A stretch of DNA of 64,000 bases from Berberis thunbergii (Eukaryota > Streptophyta > Magnoliopsida > Ranunculales > Berberidaceae), in NCBI GenBank assembly GCA_003290165.1, contig QNQO01000503.1, positions 558,001-622,000 of the forward strand. Reading direction: 5' to 3'. A model generated the notes under the pieces. That model did no database searches, was not told where the DNA came from, and saw nothing but the letters and a program-made list of their open reading frames with translations. Of the stretch, positions 25,401-36,730 are shown in pieces. The stretch's first letter is position 1; each line of letters opens with the position of its first letter. The position numbers and the translations under genes are program-made.

Positions 25401-28400
25401 GACTCACGGTAAGATTCGTCTTGTCCATGCTCCATTGTTTCTTTTCTTCTGAAGTTCAAGGAGATCTAGAGGTAGTTCTTTTTGGAATGGTTGTCTGCAG
25501 TTAGTTTGATCCATTATTTGGGCGTTGGCAGGTAGATTTAGTGAGTGAGGAAGACCTTGAAGTATTGCGCAAGAGGATCATGGTAGGGATTTCACATTCA
25601 TAGAGGTATTTTCCACAATCAGCATTAGTTTATTTTCTTGATTTCCTCTAATGATTGTTTCAGCAAATTAACGGGATGGCTGAAATAAAACTAGCAAAAT
25701 TTGGAGCTGTTGACATAGACTTCGTTTTAGGCGTGGGTGGATACGATCTTGATAGGTATCCAAGCCTCTTTAATGAGATTTCTTTGTTATTTTAGGTAGA
25801 ACAATTTGAATACTTGTTCCTCAACATCTTATATATCTTTTTTGCAGAATCGAGTCTCAAGTTAAAGTAGATGCATCCAGTGCTGACCATCACCATGCGA
25901 CTGCACATGGTAAGGTTTTCCTTTACTTTACAAATAGTATGGCAGTTGCTTTCTAGTAGTGTACTTTTAGGGTTAAAGAAATGTGAAGAAGAAAGAGACA
26001 AAAAGAGAAACTCAACATTGGACAGTTACATCCTTCACGTAAGATTTGTATGGTACATATAATAAGATGGTCAGTGCCTCACACCTGAAGTGATATAAAG
26101 AAAATAAGTAAACAAATTAGCATTCCCTCTAATAGTTAAACCTGGGTAATTACATCATTTAAATGTAGGTTGCATGAGCACATGCAAAGGTTGACATTTG
26201 ATAATGGCTAAGCTTTGATCATATGATATTCTTAAAGTAATGTGAGACTTAAGATATGAGATATCATGCATAAGAGTAAGAAACCTCAGTGAGAGGGACT
26301 CACTATAGGAAAGCATGCGTAAAGAAAGAAAGCACATAGAAAAGAAACAGATCTAGAGATACAGTTTAACCAAAAAACAAAGGAGTGAAAGACCACCAAG
26401 AGAACTTGAAGGCCCCAAATTCAATAGCCATGTTCTTCCCACTGCCCAATACCACATGATGGATTTCGTTTAATGATGAGCCAATTGACAGGACATCATT
26501 TCCCTTAAATAAATATTGAGAAATCGAATTTTCTTTTAATTTTTTACTTGATCCAAATAATAGCACGAGTTGTTCTCTCCCAAAGGCATACTTCCAGCAC
26601 AGGGAGATTCTGTGTTCCAGTCCTTGATCCATTGGAGTGAGTTCTCTCGTACCTAATTGTCCAAGAAGGTTACCCCTTTATTTTTAACCATGCCGCAATA
26701 AAGAAAAAGATGATCAGAACATTCATTGATCATTGTCATTCTTGCACATTGGACAAGAGCATTCTCTTCTTATTTTTATCTCTGATGAATGGATGTCAAC
26801 TTCTGTATGCTTATTATTAGACTTGGTAAATATACTTGCACATGTTACAGTCAGATCGACTTAAATGTGGTGTGCACCATTGCCTTGTGATCCTCTCTAG
26901 TGCTATATTCTAGCCTCTGTTCTCCACTTCCTACCTAAGTGACCAAATCTCCACGCAGAATGGCACAATATATAGATTCTGATACTTACGGCGTGTTTGG
27001 TTCCATGTTGTAATGGGAATGGGAATGGGAATGGGAATGGAAATGGGAATGGGAATGTAATGGGAGTGGTAATGGGAATGTATGAAAGTGTTTGGTATAT
27101 CTATGAATGTAATGGGAGTGATAATATGTCTTTACCAATATACCCTCACAAAAGCATCAAAAAAACAAAAAGCCAAACCCACCCACTCCCCTTCTATTTC
27201 CACGCCCCCCTCCCCTTTCTTTTCTCTCTCTTCTTTCCCATTTTCTTATTTCTCTATGATCAGGACATTGATTGAGTTCAATCTCATCACCTCCAAAAGT
27301 TGTCTTTCCATTTCCTCCAATCTCATCACCCCCCAATCAGCCCATTTTCCTCCATTCCTCTCGCAGTCAGCCCATAAAAAAAGCCACAAATTGTGTTGAA
27401 AGATATCAGGAAGGGGGAGGGGAAGATGATGGTTTGGTGAAGGAGAAGATGATGGTTGGTGGTGGCGGGTAGATTTCGTGACAGCGCATGAAAGGAGGAA
27501 GGAGGTGGTGGGGAGGGGCATCGGTAAGTGTTTGTTTGTTTGTTTTATTGGATTTTCAGGTTAAATAAAAGAAACCAAAAAACAAACACACAAACATTTC
27601 TTCTTCATTTCTTTTCGACAGATCGTTTTCTGATTGTAAAAGAATGAGAAGGAAGAGAAGAAGAAATTGATCTAAAAAATGGGACCTTTTTGGGATTTCT
27701 GAGTTTCGAAATCGACAAAAAATCTTCGAAATTACCCCAAAAAGTTGAGATTTTTTGTGGTGCTTATGGAGGAGGAGACCTTTGGTTGTAATTTGGAGCT
27801 CTGACATTTTTTTATTGGGTTGAATTTGAGTCTTGTTGTTGTTGAGACCATTTCGACCTTTGAAGTTAGGGTTTTTAGGAGGTGTTTGGATTCAGCAACA
27901 GGGCTGATCACAGTGGCAACAGGGAGGATCACAGCAGCAGGTGGTGGAGGTGCATCTTCTTCCTCTTGAATGGGAAGATAACAACAGCAGGTGGAGGGTG
28001 AAAATGCCATTTGGTGGGCTTGACCATTACATTCGGAATCGTAATGGCCATTCATAGGGTGGGTGGCATGAATGGCCATTACAATGAAATCTGTAATGGG
28101 AATGACAATTACAATGGATTTATGTGATACCAAACAAAGGAATGGCATTGACTCATTACATTGTAATGGTCAATCATTACATTACAAAGGTCAATGGAGT
28201 AACCAAACATGCCCTTAGTGGTCATTTGCTGTTTATAGGTAAAAATCCTAACATTATACTATTCGTATTGCATCCAATGAAAAAATGGGATAGTGTATCA
28301 TCATTCTTCGAAAACAGTTTGTACCGATCCACTCAATTTATGATTTATGACAACTCAAGAGTGCCAGTTTTGGAAGGAAAAAAATAAAAGATGGAAAAGA

Positions 28401-30314
28401 AAAATGAAAACTGACATGCACTATATTTTAGAGAAAAGTAGATTAGATAATGTTATATTGATGTTGAGTCTGGTTAGTCTTGTTTTGGGGTTGAGTCCGG
28501 CTTTTCCCTTTGATGTTGTTTGCTCTTATCAGAATGTGGATTTTAGGGCATTCTCTAGGGGCCTCCCATTTCTCATGCCATTTATGTGACACCTAGATCG
28601 TGAAGGGGTGGGGGACAATGGTGTGCTAGAAAGGTGTCTAGCCCGAGCAATGATGATGGTTGCGCTAATTGTGTCTCACCCACTTAAGTAGCCATGGGAT
28701 TCTTAAATGTAGACTTGCACCATTGTGAGTCTGAGGCCTTTTTAGCTCAACAACAATTGTATCAATTTACCCATGTGTTCAGTGTGTAATCTTTGAAAAT
28801 ATGATGCTCAAGTCCTAATAGTTGTTCAGGGCCATTGTGAGGTGCATTTTCTTATTAATCTTTTATCTATAGAATGTTCCTTTTTTTTATCTAAGTTATG
28901 TGAAAAACTAATAGAGATGGAAAGAAGTTAGTGCAATCTAAGGGTATGTTCTGTTCACAGATAGTGTTTCTAGCAAAAACAATGGAAAAGGGGGAGAAGT
29001 GAGAAAGAGAGAGAAAAGGGTGCATTGGAGGATGAAGTAGACTCCATCCCATCCACACGGTCACACACAAGAGAAAATTATCATCTTCAACCTCAAGTTC
29101 CCCTACTTTTTTTTTCCTTACCAAACACTGCCAACTATTAGGACTGTTAAATTACATAACCTAATTTGGATATGTCGATCGACATTAGTAGGCTTTAGTG
29201 TATGATGTTGAGAATATACAAACTCATCCTTGTTAACTGTTAAGAATAGCAAAACATAAATTCCCATGGTGACATGGTCTACTATTCGAGCTGTAAAGTT
29301 ACAATGATAAAGCTTAGACCTTCTGTGATTTTGGGATTGGTTGTGTGGTGACTGGAGGTTGACATAAAATTTGGGCTTGAGGACTCCTAAGAGAGGCCGA
29401 AAGAAGTAATAGGTTAATTTTGGATTTTACGTTGTTTCTTTCTCATTAGTATTCAACTTTTTTTTTCTTTTCAAGATAGATGTTTTCTATTAAGTGCTTG
29501 ATAAACACCATTGATTATTTCTTATAAAAATTGTGTTCTGTCTAGTCATGGAAATTTTTTTATTCTTCATTGATTAGCTAGTTCTCATTAGTTTTTAAAT
29601 TCAACAGAGCACGGCAAAGCACACCACCACGACCATACGCATGATTCTGCTGTATCCAGTGTCAGTATAGTTTCAGAAGGTGCCCTTGACCTTGAAGAGG
29701 TAATTGTCTAACTTTTGGATAAACGAATGTGCTTTATTGTGATTTTATATTTTATGTGTTTTGTTGATTAAGTTCAGAAAATGTTTCTCATGAATTTAGG
29801 TAGATGATTGGCTTGACAGACTGATTGACGAAAAAGGGGAGGACTTGTACCGGATGAAGGGGATTTTATCTATAGATGGTTCTGACCAGTGCTACGTTTT
29901 CCAGGTTCAATTCATCGATATGTATTCACTTATTTTTAGTTGCTTATTTACAAAGAGATACATTTCCAGCCACTTGTTTAAACAGTAACTTGTCAACCTG
30001 TGGCATTTCAACTGTCCCAACTGGTTCTTGGAATTTCCTACTTGCTTCCAGGGTGCACTGTCTAATTTGGATGATCAAGTTAAAACAATAGTACTTCATC
30101 TTTCCGGCGTTACAAGTTTTTTTGTGAGACTAACTCTGACTCTACATTTCTTGTTTTGTTCTTTCAGGGAGTGCAGTCAACCTTGGATGGCAGCCCAGGC
30201 AAAAGATGGGGTTCTGATGAGAAAAGGATAAACAAACTTGTTTTCATTGGAAGAAACTTGGATGAAGCTGCCCTGAAGAAAGCTTTCAGGGGCTGTTTAG
30301 TGGGAAAGGATTAG
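22423..30314 (+). CDS. G3E/CobW-family GTPase, organelle-targeted type
   Basis: This is a metal-chaperone-type P-loop GTPase of the COG0523 group. Ten exons join in phase: 22423-22695, 22849-22914, 24424-24604, 25131-25327, 25532-25582, 25664-25755, 25848-25909, 29608-29699, 29800-29904 and 30168-30314, giving 421 aa. The first ~60 residues are Ser/Arg/Leu-rich and low in acidic residues, as in a mitochondrial or plastid presequence. Visible motifs are Walker A GFLGSGKTT (85-93), ENEFGE (111-116), the metal-binding CLCC (141-144), NKVD (238-241), a His-rich linker with 10 His between 301 and 319, and the C-terminal CobW_C domain (about 325-417). Family members deliver zinc or other metals; the metal and client here are unknown. 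Introns 2 and 7 (1.5 and 3.7 kb) hold insertions. Confidence 0.93.
23557..23862 (-). pseudogene. TFIIB N-terminal fragment in intron 2 of the CobW-type gene
   Basis: The 101-codon open frame parallels the start of plant transcription factor IIB: a zinc-ribbon segment ending [10 protein letters not shown], then [20 protein letters not shown] and WQNRGS. It then leaves the family sequence and stops. The first zinc-binding pair is degraded (CMDY for CxxC), and four residues before GDND are missing. About 200 bp of CT-rich sequence on its 5' side resembles a plant 5' UTR. Only the beginning of TFIIB is present, antisense to the host gene, so it is a captured or retroposed fragment and not a working factor. 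Confidence 0.85.
24957..25040. repeat. TTTA and AT microsatellites
   Basis: A (TTTA)n run of about 30 bp lies at 24957-24987 and a short (AT)n run at about 25028-25040, both in intron 3 of the CobW-type gene. Confidence 0.8.
26989..28214. mobile_element. Harbinger/Tourist-type non-autonomous element in intron 7
   Basis: The left end CGGCGTGTTTGGTTCC and the reverse complement of the right end, GGGCATGTTTGGTTAC, match at 13 of 16 positions. TTA target duplications flank both ends (26986-26988 and 28215-28217). These are the hallmarks of PIF/Harbinger (Tourist-like) elements. The subterminal regions are full of GTAATG and GGGAAT motifs, including a (GGGAAT)n run at 27016-27060. The 1226-bp element has no transposase frame. 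It sits in the 3.7-kb intron 7 and does not disturb the exons. Confidence 0.85.
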
Positions 30315-31700
30315 TATGGTCAGAGTGCAAATATTTGAATGTCAATCTGGTCGATATAATGATGCAGTCATAGTATAGCTGTATATACATGTGCTGCTGT
30401 GTGTATGTTACAGTAGCTGGTGCTAGTGTTAATTTTTTAGGATGATATTTTCCTTGAGAGTTGTTCATGGATGCTTCAATTTTATTACGGGACGTTATTG
30501 TTGTTGAAAAGGAGGTAATTGAGGATATATCTTTGCCAAAGATATACTGCATGTTACGGAAGTTTCTCTCGTAGTACAAGTTTCTACACCCAACAAATTG
30601 AAGAAAGGTGTGATTTGATGAATAAAACACAGATGAGAGAAGAACCATTTGATTTTGTAATGGAGATGAAGCTCAACCTCCCCCTTTTGCAGTTGAGATA
30701 TCTTGGACAAAGAACATTTATATTTCTCTACCTTGGAACAAAAATGCTAGGAAATCATGTTTTGCAACTAGGGTGATGTGCCATCATCTTGAAAGAATGA
30801 TCAAATTTGCAAAAAAGTTTGTGTATCTCGAGGTTGTAAAAAACTTTCTTTTACGATGTCACATCATTTTGGTTGCAAAATATGGTTCCCTAGCCCTACT
30901 CACTTTGGAGCCCTGAGCACAAAAAGAAAACCCTTCACAAAAACTCACTTTCAAGACCATAGCCTCAACTAAAAAATTTGACCAAACGTGTAACTGAATT
31001 TTTTACTACACACTTTGGGCCACCCACGTAATTTGATAAGTTAAATAATATTGACTCCCAATTCCCCTCGTGTTTGTGCATGGAATTGTCTTGGTGAAAG
31101 ACCAAATTCCATAGTAAACCAAGGTGAAACAATTATTTTTTTATGTTTGTTCTCCATTTAAAAATAAATAAAATGACTTATCCTTGATAATCTTATTATC
31201 CAATTAAAGATTATCCATCTTAGATTTGAGTTTTTGATATGAATATGTGAAACACTTTGGATAAGTGTTACCCAACTTCTTCTTTTTTTCCACATTTTGT
31301 GTAATTGAAATTGGGTTTATTCGCACTTGTGTCCTATAGTTGTACCAGTATTGAGTTTGGGTCACAAGTTTGTCTAGCTTGGAGTCTGTGTCCCAAGGCC
31401 ATGTTGACTATTAACTCTTCGTCTAGTTATTAAATGATTTTTTTAAAATAATATTGACTAGTATAGATAAATTTAGACTCAAAGTCCCACAATTTATACA
31501 AACTAGGTCATATATTTGTAATGGAGAGTTTACGGTCAATGAGACATTGGGACCTAAACTTAAAAAGCTAGATAAACTTATGACCCAAACTCAAAAGGCA
31601 GGCAACGACTACTCAACACCATCATGTACTTTTTTGTTTTTTTTTTCTACTAACCCACACCACCCAAAAAACTGTTTTTGAAATAATCAGTAACTTAAAA
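30315..31700. other. 3' flank of the CobW-type gene and intergenic
   Basis: A possible poly(A) signal, AATAAA, lies near 30620, about 300 bp after the stop codon. The rest shows no gene or repeat I recognise. Confidence 0.4.
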
Positions 31701-31708
31701 ATAGAGTA

Positions 31709-32265
31709 ACTTTCGACCAATTTAAAACCTAAATTGAGATCGATTATCAAGCTCATCAAAACACAAAAATTTTAGTACTCTGGGTTATCTGATAAACGCA
31801 ACTTGAATCACTTGAAAATGTTTTGAAATGAGCAAGTTATGGTCCTTTACTAAAGTCACGCAAATCTGTCTCGCAATAAAAATGGGATAGTGTCCTGACT
31901 TTCGGCCAACTTATATGCTCGATCAAGAACGATTCTCAATCTTATCAAATAGTAAAATTGTAGTACTATGAGTTACCTAATAAACACAATTTAAATTACT
32001 TGAAAAATATTTTGAAATGAGCAAGTTAGGGTCATTTTACTAAAGTCGCGCAAATCTGTCTCGCAATGAAAACGGGGTAGTGTCCCTGACTTTCGACAAA
32101 CTTATATGCTCGATCAAAATCGATTATCAAGCTGATCAAAACAAAATAATTGCAGTACTCTAAGTTATCTAATAAACATAATTTGAATCACTTGAAAATG
32201 TTTTGAAATGAAAAAATTATGGGCATTTTGCCAAAGTCATGCAAATCTGTACGAAAAAATTTGCT
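31709..32265. repeat. 190-bp tandem repeat, three copies
   Basis: The block starting ACTTTCGRCCAA begins at 31709, 31898 and 32089 (periods 189 and 191). Shared text includes ATCGATTATCAAGC, TTGAAATGAGCAAGTTA, GTCACGCAAATCTGTCTCGC and GGGATAGTGTCC. The third copy breaks down near 32255. It is non-coding. Confidence 0.85.
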
Positions 32266-33165
32266 AAAAATTTCCTGTTCGCTCAGAACAATGCTAGGTT
32301 TTTGCAAAAACTCGCGTTTTGGGTGAACATGAAATTTGTAGCAAATTTTTTTTTTTTTTTTGTGATTTTTACTTTGTTTTTGTGATTGAAAATATTTCTG
32401 AAGTTTCATGAGATTATTTTGTTTATTTCCGAAAATTTTGTTGCTTTGAAAAAAATTTCAAGAAATGAATAACTTGAAAGCTTGTTTCAAAAGGGTTGGA
32501 GTCAAAATCTAAAACGAAGTGAAAAATGAATCTGAGGGGTTGCAGAAGCAATTGAACCAAGAGAAGGGAAATTTTGTTTGCTTGTTTTGCGAGAAGGGAA
32601 AAAGCAATCGAACCAAGAGAAGGAGTCGAAATCGATTTTGAATGTGGGGAGAGGGAAGATTTGAATGGGGGAAAGGATGGGAGACTTGCGTTTTGATTTA
32701 AACGGGGAGGAGAAAAATGGTTTTCCTTGTTTATATAGGTCGTGTGGAAAATAACGCAGGTGTAGGAGAGTTAAATGGTGTGAAAAAACACTTTTGGTGA
32801 TGTGGAGTAATCGTTGCCAACCCAAAATAAGTACAAACTATAGGATTCAAATGCAAATTAACCCTCTTAAATTAGAAACACCTAGGTTTCAACAACTTTT
32901 CCTAATCATTCACATCTCATTGTTTGGGCATTTAGCATTGGTGTTATGTTCTCTTTGTCATTTCATGTGATTAAAATTTAATGTAATGATCAGGTTAATT
33001 ATTGTCATATTTATTAATTTATTTCACTGTTTTCACATGTATTGTGTGATGTTTCTGTTTTTTAGTATATGCGGACTATTCAAACAATTTAGAAAGAGGA
33101 AGCATAGTAGAGATTTTTGGCAAAAATCTTTGAACCTTTTTATTTTATTTTATTTTATTTTCTAG
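32266..33165. other. intergenic, AT-rich
   Basis: No gene is recognised. A (TTTTA)n run lies at 33139-33160 immediately before the fold-back element. Frames at 32502-32825 have no recognisable motif. Confidence 0.4.
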
Positions 33166-33352
33166 AGAAATTCTAAATGTCGAGGGAATGAGCGAGGGAA
33201 ATGAAGTGGCGAGGTGAGAGCCGTTCATTTTCCTCAAGATGCGTGCGTTGACTTTTCTCGCGTGCATCTCGAGGGAAATGAACGGCTCTCACATCGCCAC
33301 TTCATTTCCCTCGCTCGTTTCCTCGCTCATTCCCTCGACATTTAGAATTTCT
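33166..33352. repeat. fold-back (hairpin) element
   Basis: The two arms, each about 80-90 bp, are reverse complements. The left arm starts AGAAATTCTAAATGTCGAGG and the right arm ends with its complement. The loop is about 11 bp (TTGACTTTTCT). The right arm carries an extra 12-bp repeat of the AACGAGCGAGG type. The arms are much more GC-rich than their surroundings. It could be a small transposon of the fold-back MITE type or a hairpin-RNA source. No clear target duplication was found. Confidence 0.85.
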
Positions 33353-33539
33353 TGAATAGACTACATTGAAATAGTGGAAAGGTACAGGTTCCTTTTTTCT
33401 AAAATGTTTGGATTTTAGGGTATTTTTTTTTAGTTTGACACTCATTAGTTTATACCTATTAGAGTTTGACTCTCGTTTTGAAAACTAATTGAGCTTAACA
33501 CTCATTTTTTTTATGAAACCGTTAAGTCCACATAATTGA

Positions 33540-34450
33540 CCGGCCAAGACTAATTTTTGGAGCATTTTGCCCTTACCTTGGAATTTTTTTTAAATGAGTA
33601 ATTTTTTGAACCCTAAAATCCAAAATTAGACTCGATTAAAAAAAAAAAAAAGATATCAACAAAACTTCGATGCCAATAAATAAGTTCTTGATGAATATGC
33701 TTCAAGCTATGCTAGTATGCAAATTAATAGGATTGAAATAGAATGACAAGGAAGAGTGGAGATGATTATCATAAAACTAGAGGACCAAAATGCTAATGAG
33801 AATGTAACACATACTACGACTATTACAAGCAATGACAAAAATGCTGACTAAGGTGATAGGAAGTTTATTTATTTTATTTTACATATCAAATTTAACCAAC
33901 CATCTACAACAACGATCCAAACTCCATACTCTTAATTCCTGTAGGAAGACCATTTAAAAAAAAAAAATTGAAATAGAATATGGCTAGTCCAATTTCTACT
34001 TTGATTGCCACTTTAGATTTAGAGCCTAATTTTTTTTAATTAATATAATTTACTTAAATAGGATTGTGCATATTAATGTTTAGATCTACACATAGCACAT
34101 CTTTTATAACATTTTTTTAGTGTATTGCAAAGCATATGCAAATTGGTGGTGTGAGTTGGGGGGTGGGGGAAGTCCCAACTCGAGGTGGCATGGATAGACG
34201 TCTAGCCTCGAGATACATCGACGCCACAATCCAATCCGGTAAAAAATGTGTGTGCTATACTGCATATCTACCAGTTGGTTTCATGGATCCAAGATTCAAG
34301 CCTTGTCAATGCTTTTTGTTTTGTTTAAAAAACGACCAAAAAACTTTTTTACCAATGAAATTTTACAGTAATGAGTCTAATTGTGGATTTAAGGGTTCAA
34401 AAAATTACTCATTAAAAAAAAAAAAAAACCCCCGAAGGTAAGGGTAAAAT
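33540..34450. repeat. pair of inverted ~90-bp repeats
   Basis: Sequence at about 33555-33640, read on the minus strand (GAGTCTAATTTTGGATTTTA, then GGGTTCAAAAAATTACTCAT, a poly-A run and AAGGTAAGGGCAAAATG), reappears on the plus strand at about 34376-34452 with few changes. The two copies face each other across about 730 bp. No terminal duplication was seen, so they may be two copies of a dispersed repeat or the ends of one larger element. Confidence 0.6.
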
Positions 34451-34555
34451 GGAAGAAATACGTGTCACATCAAATGTCTATCTATAAGAAATACGTCGTG
34501 TTAATATATCCGAAATAGGAAGATTTTTGTGTTACACATGATTTTAACCATTGTT

Positions 34556-34755
34556 GCCAAATGTGTGATGGCTCAGTGGTTGAGCAGTGACAGATGATAT
34601 CACTAGGTCACTGGATCGAACCAACCTAGCCAACGACATTTGGAGTGAGAGGGATTAAAATTAAAAATTAAAAATTAAAAATTAAAAATTAAAAATTAAA
34701 AATTAAAAATTAAAAATTAAAATTTGAAATTTGAAAATTGAAAGAAGAAGAAAAA
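34556..34755 (+). mobile_element. SINE, family B
   Basis: The head GTGTGATGGCTCAGTGGTTG and the B-box-like GGATCGAACC match the copy in PLGG1 intron 6. The tail has expanded into a (TTAAAAA)n array of about ten repeats (34653-34722). A perfect 10-bp target duplication, AACCATTGTT, lies at 34546-34555 and 34756-34765. Confidence 0.8.
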
Positions 34756-34765
34756 AACCATTGTT

Positions 34766-36100
34766 TATTATTGTTAATTATTTAAATTAGATGTTAAGTA
34801 TTTTTTTTATGATGCACACTAAACAAATTAATTAAGTGGTTTTATGAAACCTTATAACCAAGCTATGAGACATTTGAGTGGACTAAGTAAGGATTCAACC
34901 ATTTTAGGTATGGGAAGTCCGAGATTTATACATCGTAAGCATGAAGGTTAAAACCATCCTTTGAGTGGTTTAACTGACCACACTTCTAAAGCACACTTTT
35001 GTTATGAAAATCTAAAACTTCAAATGTTGGTCAGGGCAAACATTTTGTGAACTTCATATGCATACACATATAACTGGTTCTCGAAATTTTCCCTTGGGTC
35101 TTAGATTTCCTAGGATTTAAAAATTTAAGCTTTAGGGACAAGAAAACTTGAGAAGGAAAGATGGGATAAGATTTATCTTCTTAAGGAAACCTTAACTTCA
35201 TGATCTTCTTCAAGAGGAAGATTTATAAAGCCTTCTACATTAGTTTCTTTCTCACATATTTGTGCAAATTTAGTAGGCATGTCCTAATTGTTGGGTTAGG
35301 AATAACCTAGAGGAAAGGGCTTGGTCGATTTGAAGTGTGCAAAATTGGGGGGGGGGGGGGGGGGGGGGGGTTGAGATGGTGATAATACCTAATGATCGTG
35401 GATGTATCGATTTGGGTTGTGGAAAACACGTCTATTGTTAAGGGTAAAAAGTAGTCTCAGAACTTCTCCTGTAAAGGACTTGTCAGACAAAAAGATGAAC
35501 GTTGGTACCTATACTCCAATCCAAACAGGTTGTTCGGGTGAAGACTGAGACGGTCAAGTCAGTTATGGGCTAAAGGAGGTAATAAAGAAAGAACAAGAGG
35601 TTAAGAGAGATCCTTGTTTGCTCGAGAGGCTATTGCGTGTTTGGCACTTGGGAAATTAGTCTACTTTTATACCTAGTTGATTGCATGTTTACATCTGTGA
35701 TATCCTCGGTGGTGATAGGTTGAATATCCAAATTTGCCAGCTAGAAGGTAGCCCCAAGCTGACTCTATCATGTTTTGGGCAATGTGGACATTCCTAGGTC
35801 GGAGATGTGTAAAACATGTATTATCATTCGCCCACTCTTTGGTGTTATGATTGCTTGATCAGGGTACCATGCAAGTTTGATGCCATGGGGCCCCGACCTG
35901 GTCCCCGTTCGCCTATTCAAGGGACAAGTGGCATATTCTGGTTGGCTGAAAGCGACCATCACAATGATTTTATATGAATGGTCATTTCGGTTTCCAAGTT
36001 CGTTTATAAACTTGAGGAGCAGCGTCGAGGTTTCAACATAGCAGACTGTTCAAGTCAGTTATTCTGAGACTCCAGGTAAGTTTTGGAACTATTAATCTTT
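34766..36100. other. intergenic, possible 5' part of a retroelement
   Basis: No gene is seen. The stretch precedes the plus-strand coiled-coil remnant and could include its LTR, but I could not find a matching second LTR. The poly-G run inside it is listed separately. Confidence 0.35.
35347..35370 (+). repeat. uninterrupted run of 24 G
   Basis: An exact mononucleotide G tract lies between AAAATT and TTGAGATGG. Such long G tracts are rare in AT-rich plant DNA. It could be a real, unstable tract or a consensus artefact. Confidence 0.9.
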
Positions 36101-36109
36101 ATTTAGTCA

Positions 36110-36730
36110 ATTTTGTACAAGATCGAGAATGGTAGGGTACAAGCAAACTGCTCTCCCAAAGGTGAGGAAGGTTGCTCGGACGGATTTGGGAGGCCGAGGA
36201 GCTTATTTATTAAAACTGTCCCTTCAGAGAAAGATCTGGGTGTTCTTCAAAATTTCAAATTAAATAAAGTTAGATTACCCGATGAAGTCCATGTACCAAT
36301 GTCGAGAGGCACCACTTCCAGGTTTCACTTGGAACCAGGGGCATGCGCTCTTGAAAGATAAGGAATTCCACCTGATCAAGGAGCTGGACTAGGTACGGGA
36401 TTCGCTCATGAAAAAAAATGGAGGAGTTGTACTCGGGACTCAGGAAAAACAGTAAAATGATGCAGATGAGCTGGAGCATTTTCAGGCCATTATGGTGACC
36501 CTGGCAAACAACCTTGACAAGGCTAATCTGGACAAGGAGGAAGCATACAAGACTTCTCGAGAATGGATGGAGGCTCACCGATAGGACAGGGAGTAGGCTG
36601 ACACTTTCCTAACCGAGCTGTCGAAGTATGGAGTTAGACTCAAGGGCCATGAGGTTGACCCCATTAGAAAATGGAAGCTATCCTTGATGGGAACCCCGCT
36701 GACCCCCGAGCCCCAGAGACCATAGCTTGA
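36110..36730 (+). pseudogene. coiled-coil gag-like retroelement remnant
   Basis: Frames on the plus strand, broken by stops, give Glu/Lys/Leu-rich text such as LEHFQAIMVTLANNLDKANL followed by DKEEAYKTSREWMEAHR. This is similar in style to the minus-strand ORF at 2.5-4.3 kb. No polymerase domain is visible. A 61-bp tandem array follows about 0.9 kb downstream, the same layout as in the left-hand remnant. The assignment as a gag-like ORF is inference. Confidence 0.4.

Noticed and set aside
26366..26632. An 88-aa minus-strand frame in CobW intron 7
   Set aside because: I recognise no domain and no splice or promoter context supports it; kept as intron sequence.
28946..29143. A second Tourist-like element (GGGTATGTTCTGTTC to TTACCAAACACTGCC)
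   Set aside because: The ends match poorly and no TTA/TAA duplication is present.
30051..30110. An extra exon (text [11 protein letters not shown] after a CCAG acceptor) in intron 9 of the CobW-type gene
   Set aside because: The phase already closes without it, and the text has no counterpart in the CobW family. It could at most be a rare alternative splice.
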